This document shows positions 7,098 to 13,573 of a DNA stretch of 13,573 nt, in pieces. A program made the position numbers and the translations under genes. The notes under the pieces were generated by a model. That model did not search any database and had not been told where the DNA came from. It saw only the letters and a list, made by a program, of their open reading frames with translations. Every line of letters begins with the position of its first letter. Position 1 is the stretch's first letter. This DNA is from Pseudomonas sp. (GTDB lineage: Bacteria; Pseudomonadota; Gammaproteobacteria; Pseudomonadales; Pseudomonadaceae): the NCBI GenBank assembly GCA_003488145.1, contig DNMQ01000363.1, positions 1 to 13,573 on the forward strand. Direction: 5' to 3'.

Positions 7098-7131
7098 CCG
7101 CAGCCCTGGCCAAACTCGGCCAGGGCTGCGG
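7098..7131 (+). terminator. Perfect 14-bp hairpin between anchor and DUF3147 genes
   Basis: The arms CCGCAGCCCTGGCC (7098-7111) and GGCCAGGGCTGCGG (7118-7131) are perfectly complementary around the 6-base loop AAACTC. It lies 21 bases after the anchor stop and 18 bases before the DUF3147 start. No T-run follows; GTTTCGTTTTCG lies on the 5' side only. It may terminate the HupE/anchor message, stabilise its 3' end, or lower expression of DUF3147. Confidence 0.55.
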
Positions 7132-7149
7132 CTCGTACGGGAGAAACCC

Positions 7150-7500
7150 ATGTCCTGGATCATCACCAAATACGCGCTGACCGCTGCCATGGTCGTGCTG
7201 GTATCAGAGGTGGCCAAGCGTAGCGACAAGCTCGGCGGCTTCATTGCCGCGCTGCCGCTCATCACCCTCCTCACGCTGATCTGGCTGTACCTGGAGAAGC
7301 AATCGCCGGAGAAAATCGCCAACCACGCCTGGCATACCTTCTGGTATGTCCTACCGACCCTGCCGATGTTCCTGGCGTTTCCGCTGCTGCTGCCACGGCT
7401 GGGGTTCTGGCTGGCACTGCTGGCCAGCGCAGGCATCACGGTCGTCTGTTTCGGACTGTTCGCGCTGCTCATGCGCCCCTTCGGCATAGAGCTGCTGTGA
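7150..7500 (+). CDS. DUF3147-family small membrane protein
   Basis: A 116-residue protein with four closely packed hydrophobic spans: ~3-20 (WIITKYALTAAMVVLVSE), ~28-46 (LGGFIAALPLITLLTLIWL), ~62-83 and ~84-108. The pattern of a short N-terminus, SEVAKRSDKLGGFIAALPL (19-37), and a W-rich middle matches the DUF3147 family as I know it. No function is established for that family. The ATG has GGGAGA just upstream (about 7139-7144). It follows the anchor gene by 73 bases in the same direction, with a strong hairpin in between, so it is either the last cassette gene or a separately expressed neighbour. Confidence 0.75.
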   Translation: MSWIITKYALTAAMVVLVSEVAKRSDKLGGFIAALPLITLLTLIWLYLEKQSPEKIANHAWHTFWYVLPTLPMFLAFPLLLPRLGFWLALLASAGITVVCFGLFALLMRPFGIELL

Positions 7501-7517
7501 CCGCCTGGCGTTAAGGC

Positions 7518-7541
7518 CGACGGCGCCACGTGGCGCCGTCG
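7518..7541. terminator. Perfect 24-base palindrome, probable bidirectional terminator
   Basis: CGACGGCGCCAC (7518-7529) followed directly by its reverse complement. As RNA it would form a 10-bp stem with a 4-base loop on either strand. It lies in the 53-base gap between the convergent DUF3147 and chemoreceptor genes, where both transcripts end. No T-run is present on either side, so the termination role is inferred from position and strength. Confidence 0.55.
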
Positions 7542-7553
7542 CTGCACACGTGC

Positions 7554-9540
7554 TCAACTCGCCTTGAAGCGGCTGACGTTGTCCAGCAGGGTGCCAGCAA
7601 GGTCGCTGAGGCGGCTGGCAGTGTGGTGATTGCTGCCTAACGCCTCACCGTTCTCCTCGGCCATGCGCGCAATGGTGGTCACCTGCTGGGCGATCTCGGC
7701 GGACGCAGCGCTCTGTTCGCGCAAGGCATTGGAGATCTCCGCCACGGTGGACAGCACCTGATTGGCCGCCTCGCGAATGCCACCCATTGCCTCGCCGGCC
7801 CGCTGCGCGCGTGCGACGCCCTCATTGACTCGCACCACACCCTGCTCCATGCCATGTACCGCGCCCTCTGTGCCTTGCTGGATGGCCGCAACCATCTGCG
7901 CGATCTCCTTGGTGGAATTGGCGGTACGCTCGGCCAGCTTGCGCACCTCATCGGCCACCACGGCGAAGCCGCGCCCCTGGTCACCGGCCCGCGCCGCTTC
8001 GATCGCCGCATTCAGCGCCAGCAGATTGGTCTGTGCGGCGATGTCGCCGATCACCCCGACGATGGCCGAGATCTGCCCGGAGCGTTCGCCCAGCTCGGCC
8101 ACAGTACGCGCTGAGTCGCCCACCGATACGGCGATCTGGCTGATTTCATCGACCACCGCGGCGACGATCTCACCGCCCTGACGCGACAGTTCGCCGGAGC
8201 GATGCGCCAGTGCATCGGCCTCACCCGCGTTGCGCGCGATGCTCTCGATGCCGACGGTCATTTCTTCGACCGCCGCCGCCATGCTCGATGCGGCGTCGCT
8301 CTGGCACTGCGAGGCGACATGGATCTGCCCCGAGGCGGTAACCAGGCTGCGCGCCGAGTCGGCGACATGGTCGGAGTTGTTCTTGATGCTGCCGATCAGC
8401 CCGCGCATGGCGTCGGCCATGTCGTTGAAGCTGCCGGCGACGAAGCGCAGCTCGTCGCGCGCAGCCAGATCGATATGGGTTGTCAGATCGCCAGCGGCGA
8501 GCCGCTCGCTGCCGACGCGCAGGCTGCGGATGCTGGCCATCACCGACAGATAGGCACCCACCGAGAGATAGCCGATCACCGCCAGCACCACCAGCAGCAC
8601 GGTCAGGTTGCCGAGCAACACCTGTCGGGCGTCCTCGATACGCTGTTCGAGCAGGCCGTCCAGGCTTGGCAGCAGCACGTCGCGCATCTGCGCATAGCCG
8701 ATGCTGATCGCCTCGGTGGTCATGTCGAAGAACTGCGCTGACGAGGTGCTGCTGAAGTCAGCACGCACCACCATGTCCTGCACCACCGCATCGATCACCT
8801 GGCCACGTTCGCGCATGGTGGCGACGGCGAGGCTCAACGGCGGCTGGAGTTCCGGCCGCTCGGCAACCACCTTGTCGATACTGCGCTCCATGTCCTGGGT
8901 CGCCGACTTGATTTGCTCGGTCAGCACAATCAGCGCAGTGCGTTGCGGCTCGCTCATCTCGCCCCTGGCCAGTATCGCCGAGGCACTACCGCGCAGGCGG
9001 CCCAGCCGCTCGATCAGAAACGGCATGCGGCTAACCGCGGTGGTCATCAGGTAATAGGTCTGCGGCTCGGGATCGAAGGTCAGGCCGTAGGGCGATCAGC
9101 GCGGTGTGCGCGTCATAGCTTTGCGGCTGGGACCAGCTCTGCACGGCCCGCTTGATGCCATCCCAGTCTCGACCGATCGCCTGCCACTCGCGCGAGCCGT
9201 GCTTGTCCTCGGCCAGTGCCTGGCTCATCTCCACCAGGGCGGTATCGACACGGGTTTGCAGGGCGGAGCGCCGATCCGCCATGTCCGTGTTGCCGCCGAG
9301 CAGCATGGCGGACACGCCGCGATGCTGCTGCGTCAGCTCAATCAGGCTCGACGAGGGGCGCGCCAGCGCTGTGGCGACCAACTCGCTCTCCGCTCGCTCG
9401 ATGGTGCGGTTGAGCTGGCCGGCGAGGGTCAGCATCAGGCTGGCGAAGGCAAGGAAGACCAGCAGCCCCAGCACACCGAACTTGATCGGATAGCTGAGCC
9501 GGTTCATCAACAGTTCGGCGGGGGAAAACAGCAATTTCAT
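7554..9540 (-). pseudogene. Methyl-accepting chemotaxis protein, frameshifted near 9090
   Basis: A chemoreceptor split between two frames. The first part (ATG at 9540-9538, with AGGA upstream) encodes a membrane helix (residues ~20-42), then a helical periplasmic region with IELTQQHRGVSAMLLGGN, NIT/four-helix-like, up to [10 protein letters not shown] (codon 150, 9093-9091). The frame then runs into unrelated residues and stops at 9031. The next frame, open from 9095, continues sensibly as [15 protein letters not shown], a second membrane span ([19 protein letters not shown]), a HAMP-like region and the full signalling domain with the hairpin tip [20 protein letters not shown] (around 8045-7985). 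Skipping one base at 9090 restores the frame. The break could be a mutation, a deletion of 3n+2 bases, or a sequence error. No CheR-docking pentapeptide is seen at the C-terminus (RFKAS). If real, the ligand-sensing receptor is lost, unless the part with the second span is made alone. Confidence 0.85.
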
Positions 9541-9858
9541 GGGACATGTCCTGACGTGACGTGGCACTGCACGGCGCCGTTCGACGTCGTGGCCCTCCGG
9601 ACGCGGCGCCTGGCTAAAGCCAGACTGAGAGTGGCAACCGAACGCGCGGGAGTTGCCGCGCAAAATACGGAGCCGACCGAGCGGTCACCGTGACCACGAT
9701 CAAGAACGAGAGCCAGGAAAACGGCGCCAGCCGACCATCCATCCGGATGGGCCTGTTGGCTGAGGCAGGCGCCGTGAATTTCCGTCCGGGACGGGCGAAC
9801 TCCCGCGGGCTGAAGCACTCCCAAACACCCAGTGCATCTCCTTCTTTGGCGGTAGGGC
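9541..9858. other. Divergent intergenic stretch, no gene recognised
   Basis: No open frame here has a credible start or protein-like composition. Three short perfect inverted repeats are present: CTGGCT-AA-AGCCAG (9610-9623), GGTCAC-C-GTGACC (9683-9695) and CCGTCC-G-GGACGG (9782-9794). They could be regulator sites for the exporter or chemoreceptor genes, but none matches an operator I can name. I found no good sigma28 or sigma70 promoter for the chemoreceptor on the minus strand. Confidence 0.45.
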
Positions 9859-9886
9859 TTTACCTGCGCGAACCAGCGTGAATAAT
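9859..9886 (+). promoter_or_regulatory. Candidate sigma70 promoter of the MFS exporter gene
   Basis: TTTACC (9859-9864, 4/6 to the -35 consensus) and AATAAT (9881-9886, 5/6 to the -10 consensus) are 16 bases apart. Transcription would begin near 9893 and leave a leader of about 24 bases that contains the ribosome site GAGG (9908-9911). Confidence 0.42.
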
Positions 9887-9916
9887 GCCGCCCCTTTTCG
9901 ACGCGACGAGGTAACC

Positions 9917-11143
9917 ATGACGGCGCCAGCCACCACAGCGACTCCGCCCCTTTCCGCCCGCGCCGTGCTGCTGCTCGAGCTGGCGCTGGCCATGGGTGGC
10001 TTCGCCATCGGCACCGGTGAATTCGCCATCATGGGCCTGATGCCTGACGTGGCCGAAGGGCTGGGCATCAGCGAACCCCAGGTCGGCAACGTGATCAGCA
10101 CCTACGCCCTGGGCGTGGTGGTGGGCGCACCGTTGCTGGCGATCCTCGGCTCACGGCTGTTCCGCCGGCACCTGCTGTTGCTGCTGATGGGCTTCTTCGC
10201 CCTGGGCAATTTCGCCAGCGCCCTGGCGCCGGATTACTCGACGCTGATGATCTTCCGCTTCGTCACCGGCCTGCCCCACGGCGCCTATTTCGGCGTGGCG
10301 ATGCTGGTGGCTGCTTCCATGGTGCCGCCGGACAAGCGCGCCCAGGCCGTCGCCCGCGTGCTGATGGGGCTGACCGTGGCGATCCTGATCGGCAACCCGC
10401 TGGCTACCTGGCTCGGGCAATGGGCGAGCTGGCGCTATGCGTTCGCCCTGGTCGGTGCCATCGCCCTGCTGACGGTGCTGCTGGTGGCGCTGTTCCTGCC
10501 GCCGAACCGCAACGAACCGCGCAACAGCCCGCTGCACGAAATCCGCGCCTTCAATCGGCCACAGGTCTGGCTGGCGCTGGCGATCAGCTCGATCGGCTTC
10601 GCCGGCATGTTCTGTGTGTTCAGCTACATGGCGCCGACGTTGCTGAACGTCACCGGCGTCAGTGCCGGCTGGATACCCTTCGCCCTCGCTGCGTTCGGCC
10701 TGGGCGGCATCGTCGGCAATCTGGTCGGCGGCTGGCTGTTCGATCGGCTGCGCTTCAAGGCGGTCGCCTGGCTCTTGCTGTGGAGCGCGCTGGTGCTGCT
10801 GGTATTCCCGCTGGCAGCGCACTCGGTGTGGACGATCTTTCCGGCGGTATTCGCGGTGGGCACCATGGTGTCGCTGTCGCCCGCGCTGCAGACCCACCTG
10901 ATGGATGTCGCCGCGGATGCGCAGACCCTCGCCGCGGCGTCCAATCATGCCGCCTTCAACATCGCCAACGCCCTTGGGCCGTGGCTGGGCGGGCTGGCGA
11001 TCACCGCCGGCTTCGGCTGGACATCCACGGGCTATATCGGCGCGGCTACCGCCGTTGGCGGTCTGCTGGTGTTCGCCTGGGCATGGAAGATCGAGCGCGC
11101 GGTGCAGGACGCCGATGCCGGGCAGGCGACCTGCTGCTCCTGA
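9917..11143 (+). CDS. DHA1-family MFS transporter (AraJ/YdhP-like exporter)
   Basis: A 408-residue inner-membrane transporter with about 12 hydrophobic spans and short loops. Helix 1 carries MGGFAIGTGEFAIMGLMPDV (26-45), typical of the AraJ/YdhP/NepI branch of the DHA1 drug and sugar exporters. GSRLFRR (78-84) is the charged loop after span 2 (motif A position), and FRFVTGLPHGAYFGV (113-127) lies in span 4. The loop after span 6, with FLPPNRNEPRNSPL, separates the two six-helix halves. Proton-driven export of a small molecule is expected; the substrate is unknown. The ATG at 9917 is preceded by GAGG with five bases between; an in-frame upstream ATG at 9878 would add 13 non-hydrophobic residues and overlap the promoter, so it is rejected. 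It stands alone, divergent from the broken chemoreceptor. Confidence 0.9.
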   Translation: MTAPATTATPPLSARAVLLLELALAMGGFAIGTGEFAIMGLMPDVAEGLGISEPQVGNVISTYALGVVVGAPLLAILGSRLFRRHLLLLLMGFFALGNFASALAPDYSTLMIFRFVTGLPHGAYFGVAMLVAASMVPPDKRAQAVARVLMGLTVAILIGNPLATWLGQWASWRYAFALVGAIALLTVLLVALFLPPNRNEPRNSPLHEIRAFNRPQVWLALAISSIGFAGMFCVFSYMAPTLLNVTGVSAGWIPFALAAFGLGGIVGNLVGGWLFDRLRFKAVAWLLLWSALVLLVFPLAAHSVWTIFPAVFAVGTMVSLSPALQTHLMDVAADAQTLAAASNHAAFNIANALGPWLGGLAITAGFGWTSTGYIGAATAVGGLLVFAWAWKIERAVQDADAGQATCCS

Positions 11144-11210
11144 GGCCATAGCCGGCCGTCCGCTCGTAACGACAATGGCGCGCAACATGCAGTAATCAGT
11201 GAAGCGATGG

Positions 11211-11239
11211 CCCGCCTTGCAGATCATTCGGCAAGCGGG
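11211..11239 (+). terminator. Hairpin downstream of the MFS gene, possible terminator
   Basis: CCCGCCTTGC (11211-11220) pairs with GCAAGCGGG (11231-11239) as a 9-bp stem with one bulged base and a 10-base loop. It is followed by TCCTATCT, a poor T-tract. It lies 68 bases after the MFS stop and 36 bases before the next gene. Confidence 0.38.
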
Positions 11240-11274
11240 TCCTATCTACGATTCCTGATTTCGAGACCCTGACC

Positions 11275-12222
11275 TTGCAGCATTTCTTCCTGTTCCGCAG
11301 CAAAGCCCGGCCGCTCTGCCTGCTGCTGATTACCCTGTTCGCCGTCGGTCTTCCGGTCGGCTGTTCGGTGCTCGAACAGAAAGAGCGCGAGCTGGTGTTC
11401 CGTATCGAACCGGGCACCGCGTCCTGGTTCAGCGGCCTGCCGCGTGGCGTCGAGGAGCTGCAGCTGACCGACTCCGCGTTCGGTGACGAGCAGAACATTC
11501 ATGCCTGGTGGTGGCCGGCCGCCAACGCCGATGCGCCCGCCCTGCTCTACCTGCACGGCGTGCGCTGGAACCTCACCGGCCACCTTTTTCGTCTGGAACA
11601 GCTGCGCGCGCTGGGCTTCTCGGTGCTGGCCATCGACTACCGCGGCTTCGGCCAGAGCCTTGGCGATCTGCCGTCGGAACGCAGCGTCTATGCCGACGCG
11701 CGCATCGGCTGGGAGCGCCTGAAGACGCTGCAGCCGGACGCCGGCAAGCGCTTCATCTACGGGCATTCCCTCGGCGGCGCGGTGGCTGTCGACCTGGCTG
11801 CCGAACTCGGGCAGCAGGCCGAGCGCGACAGCGTACCGGCCGAGGTGCGCGCGCTGATCATCGAGTCGACCTTCACCTCGCTGGCCGACGTGGCGACAGC
11901 CGTGTCCGACACCTCGCTGCCGGTGCGCTGGCTGCTGTCGCAGAAGTTCGATTCGCTGGAGAAGATCGACCAGATCGGCATGCCGCTGCTGGTGGTGCAC
12001 GGCACTGATGACCGCTATGTGCCGCCGCGTTTCAGCGAGCAGCTGTATGAGGCCGCGCGCCAGCCCAAGCAGTTGCTGCTGGTCGAGGGCGCCACCCACA
12101 ACAACAGTCTGCGCGTGGCGCTCGGCGCCTATGGCCGAGCGCTGCAGGCGCTGCTGGAATCGGACGGGCAACGCCTGGGTGCCGCGCAGCCGCCCCTGGT
12201 GAAAGCAGCGGAGCGCGGCTGA
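11275..12222 (+). CDS. Exported or membrane-anchored alpha/beta hydrolase (COG1073-like)
   Basis: A 315-residue serine hydrolase. An N-terminal signal sequence (basic residues 8-12, hydrophobic 13-29) ends at LPVGCS. Cys30 could be a lipidation site, but position -3 is Pro instead of Leu, so the lipobox is not canonical. The catalytic set is visible: LHGVRWNLTGH (93-103, oxyanion region), IDYRGFGQSLGD (120-131), nucleophile GHSLGG with Ser165, acid D246 in HGTDDRYVP, and H275 in EGATHNNS. The fold and motif order match the ABHD13/BEM46-type hydrolases of COG1073; the substrate is unknown, perhaps a lipid or ester at the cell envelope. The start is TTG at 11275, chosen because no ATG or GTG precedes the signal sequence in frame; GAG at 11263-11265 is a weak ribosome site. 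It ends six bases from a convergent hydrolase gene. Confidence 0.84.
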   Translation: MQHFFLFRSKARPLCLLLITLFAVGLPVGCSVLEQKERELVFRIEPGTASWFSGLPRGVEELQLTDSAFGDEQNIHAWWWPAANADAPALLYLHGVRWNLTGHLFRLEQLRALGFSVLAIDYRGFGQSLGDLPSERSVYADARIGWERLKTLQPDAGKRFIYGHSLGGAVAVDLAAELGQQAERDSVPAEVRALIIESTFTSLADVATAVSDTSLPVRWLLSQKFDSLEKIDQIGMPLLVVHGTDDRYVPPRFSEQLYEAARQPKQLLLVEGATHNNSLRVALGAYGRALQALLESDGQRLGAAQPPLVKAAERG

Positions 12223-12228
12223 CACGTA

Positions 12229-13242
12229 TCAGCGCTGCGCCTCCAGCCTCTCGAGCAGCGCACGGTGGAATTCTTCCGGTGCCTCGACCTGCGGTGAATG
12301 CCCAAGATCAGGGAAGGCCACCAGCGTCGCATCCGGAATCATCGCGGCAGCCTGGCGACCCAGCGCGGGATAGTTGCCCAGGCGCTTGGCGACATCCTCC
12401 GGCGCACGGTTGGCGCCCGGCGCGGTGCGATCCAGCCCGCCGATCAACAGCAAGGTCGGCGTCCTGATCCGCGAAAACTCATGGATCACCGGCTGGGTGA
12501 AAACCATCTCCGAGGTCTGTGCCTGGTTCCAGGCGACCTGTTCCTTGCCGTCCCCGGCATACATTCCGGCGAGCATGCCGACCCAACGGTTGTACTCCGG
12601 CTTCCAGCTGCCGTTGTAGTAGAACTTCTGCTGGTAGGCCTTGATGCTGTCGAAGTCGGTCTTGAGTTCCGACTGGTAGAGCTGATCGATCGAGGCGTAC
12701 GGCACGCCTTCAGCCTGCCAGTCTTCCAGACCAATGGGGTTGACCAGCACCAGATGCTCGACTCGCTGTGGGTAGTTCAGCGCCAGTCGCGCCGCCAGCA
12801 TGCCACCCATGGAATGGCCGATCACGGTGACCTGCTCGATGCTCTCCTGCTCCAGCAGCGCCTGGGTGTTGTGCGCCAGCTGGGCGAAGCTGAACTGGTA
12901 ACCCTCGGGCTTGCTCGAGCTGCAGAAACCGACCTGATCGGGAGCGATCACCCGGTAACCGGCCTGGCTGAGCACCTCGATGGTGCGCTCCCAAGTCGCC
13001 CCGCAGAAGTTCTTGCCATGCAGCAACAGCGCCGTGCGGCCGTTCGCCTTGCCCTGCGGCTCGACGTCCATGAAGGCCATTTCCAGCGCCTTGCCCTGGG
13101 ACTCGAAACGGTAGTGCTTGAGCGGGTGCGGATAGCTGAAGCCTTCCAGCTGCGGGCCGTAGGCGGTTCGGCTTTCGGCCAGCAGCGGCAGGCTCAGGGT
13201 TAGACCGGCGGCAAGCGCCAGGGCGGACACGGCTGTTTTCAC
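12229..13242 (-). CDS. Secreted/periplasmic alpha/beta hydrolase
   Basis: A 337-residue protein with a clear signal peptide (VKTAVSALALAAGLTLSLP, cleavage likely after LLA at residue 22). Motifs in order: LLLHGKNFCGATW (72-84, oxyanion region), APDQVGFCSSSKP (100-112), nucleophile GHSMGG with Ser144, acid D271 in IGGLDRTAPG, and H315 in DLGHSPQ. This is the MhpC-like alpha/beta hydrolase pattern with a cap region (~175-250). Cys80 and Cys107 flank the active-site strands and could form a disulfide in the periplasm. The substrate is unknown. The start chosen is GTG at 13242-13240, with a strong AGGAG six bases upstream; an in-frame ATG about 50 bases upstream would bury the signal peptide, so it is less likely. 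It is the only gene of its unit and faces the preceding hydrolase tail to tail. Confidence 0.87.
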   Translation of the reverse strand: MKTAVSALALAAGLTLSLPLLAESRTAYGPQLEGFSYPHPLKHYRFESQGKALEMAFMDVEPQGKANGRTALLLHGKNFCGATWERTIEVLSQAGYRVIAPDQVGFCSSSKPEGYQFSFAQLAHNTQALLEQESIEQVTVIGHSMGGMLAARLALNYPQRVEHLVLVNPIGLEDWQAEGVPYASIDQLYQSELKTDFDSIKAYQQKFYYNGSWKPEYNRWVGMLAGMYAGDGKEQVAWNQAQTSEMVFTQPVIHEFSRIRTPTLLLIGGLDRTAPGANRAPEDVAKRLGNYPALGRQAAAMIPDATLVAFPDLGHSPQVEAPEEFHRALLERLEAQR

Positions 13243-13308
13243 GCGCGACTCCTGTTCGGTACGAATCGGGAAACTCCGTACATAGGAATGCATTCGTGCA
13301 GCCGGGTT

Positions 13309-13344
13309 CGCGGTCGGATTGCCACAATGCATGTCCCGACCGCG
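13309..13344. terminator. Inverted repeat between chemoreceptor end and hydrolase start
   Basis: CGCGGTCGG (13309-13317) and CCGACCGCG (13336-13344) form a perfect 9-bp stem with an 18-base loop, 20 bases beyond the chemoreceptor stop on the minus strand. It could end the chemoreceptor message or be an operator for the hydrolase. There is no T-run. A 10-base palindrome, GAATGCATTC, sits nearby at 13286-13295. Confidence 0.35.
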
Positions 13345-13363
13345 GCAGCCCATCCCTCTTCGC

Positions 13364-13573
13364 TTACAGACGGAAGCGCCCGACCAGCTGGTTGAGCTGC
13401 GTCGCCAGGCGCGCCAGCTCGTCGCTGGCCACCGAGGTCTGCTGCGCGCCGGTGGCGCTCTGCTCTGAGATGTCGCGGATGGCCACCAGGTTGCGATCCA
13501 CCTCCCGCGCGACCTGTGCCTGCTCCTCGGCGGCGCTGGCAATCACCAGGTTCATCTCGTTGATCTGCCCGAC
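13364..13573 (-). CDS. Methyl-accepting chemotaxis protein, C-terminal end (5' part outside window)
   Basis: Only the last 69 codons are visible, in frame from the window edge to TAA at 13366-13364. The sequence VGQINEMNLVIASAAEEQAQ followed by VAREVDRNLVAIRDISEQSA and a final heptad-rich helix (DELARLATQLNQLVGRFRL) is the C-terminal descending helix of a chemoreceptor signalling domain, including the Glu/Gln-rich methylation-type stretch ASAAEEQ. It ends in RFRL without a CheR-binding pentapeptide. Sensor and membrane regions lie beyond the window, so the ligand class is unknown. It is a different gene from the frameshifted chemoreceptor at 7554-9540. Confidence 0.88.
   Translation of the reverse strand, partial: VGQINEMNLVIASAAEEQAQVAREVDRNLVAIRDISEQSATGAQQTSVASDELARLATQLNQLVGRFRL

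Noticed and set aside
9031..9100. Programmed ribosomal frameshift in the chemoreceptor
   Set aside because: No slippery heptamer or evident stimulatory stem is at the junction; a mutation or sequencing error is simpler.
10151..11227. Minus-strand open frame (358 codons) opposite the MFS gene
   Set aside because: Low-complexity Gln/Arg/His/Asp composition and full overlap with a well-supported 12-span transporter.
11242..12225. Minus-strand open frame (327 codons) opposite the exported hydrolase
   Set aside because: The plus-strand frame has a complete catalytic triad and signal sequence; the antisense has no motif.
7554..13573. The two chemoreceptor genes as arms of a recombined or duplicated unit
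   Set aside because: The visible C-termini differ clearly (RFKAS versus RFRL and different preceding helices), so they are ordinary paralogues.
1..13573. CRISPR array, insertion sequence, tRNA or rRNA genes
   Set aside because: No regularly spaced direct repeats, transposase motifs, terminal inverted repeats or cloverleaf/rRNA signatures were seen on either strand.

Overview
The window reads as chromosomal DNA of a GC-rich gammaproteobacterium, most likely the Pseudomonas / Stutzerimonas (P. stutzeri) group. This rests on strong third-position G/C bias, the style of the proteins (GreA/B-like factor, HupE/transmembrane-anchor pair, DUF3147, several chemoreceptors) and a palindromic extragenic element of the kind pseudomonads scatter between genes. 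It is inference; no database was consulted. I see no rRNA, tRNA, CRISPR array, integrase, transposase or phage gene.

Layout. (1) Positions 1-1411 (+) hold the 3' part of topB (DNA topoisomerase III), with the catalytic tyrosine inside the window. (2) A 108-base convergent gap contains a REP-like palindromic element (1446-1491). (3) On the minus strand lies a two-gene unit, an alpha/beta hydrolase (2949-1993) whose stop overlaps the start of a GreA/GreB-type factor (1996-1520). (4) At 3179-5026 (+) is an SLC13/DASS-type permease with two RCK_C (TrkA-C) domains in its central loop. (5) At 5237-7500 (+) is a four-gene putative metal-handling cassette: a small His-rich CxxC protein, a HupE/UreJ-type membrane protein, a single-pass 'transmembrane anchor' protein with a Pro/Ala/Glu-rich linker, and a DUF3147 membrane protein. 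Strong hairpins sit in two of its three intergenic gaps. (6) A perfect 24-base palindrome (7518-7541) separates this cassette from a convergent chemoreceptor gene (9540-7554, minus) that is broken by a frameshift near 9090. (7) At 9917-11143 (+) is a DHA1-type MFS exporter with a recognisable promoter. (8) At 11275-12222 (+) is an exported or membrane-anchored alpha/beta hydrolase. (9) At 13242-12229 (-) is a secreted alpha/beta hydrolase of a different subfamily, tail to tail with the previous gene. (10) At 13573-13364 (-) is the 3' end of a second chemoreceptor.

How the genes fit together. Most of the window is ordinary housekeeping and accessory gene content. The best candidate for a poorly described system is the 5237-7500 cassette. 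A periplasmic His/Cys-rich protein could buffer or deliver a divalent metal to the HupE-like permease. The anchor protein has a TonB/TolA-like layout and could act as its periplasmic partner, and DUF3147 may be an accessory membrane protein. The sequence supports the grouping and the metal-ligand chemistry; which metal, and in which direction it moves, cannot be read from it. The frameshifted chemoreceptor and the translationally coupled hydrolase/Gre pair are the other points worth checking.
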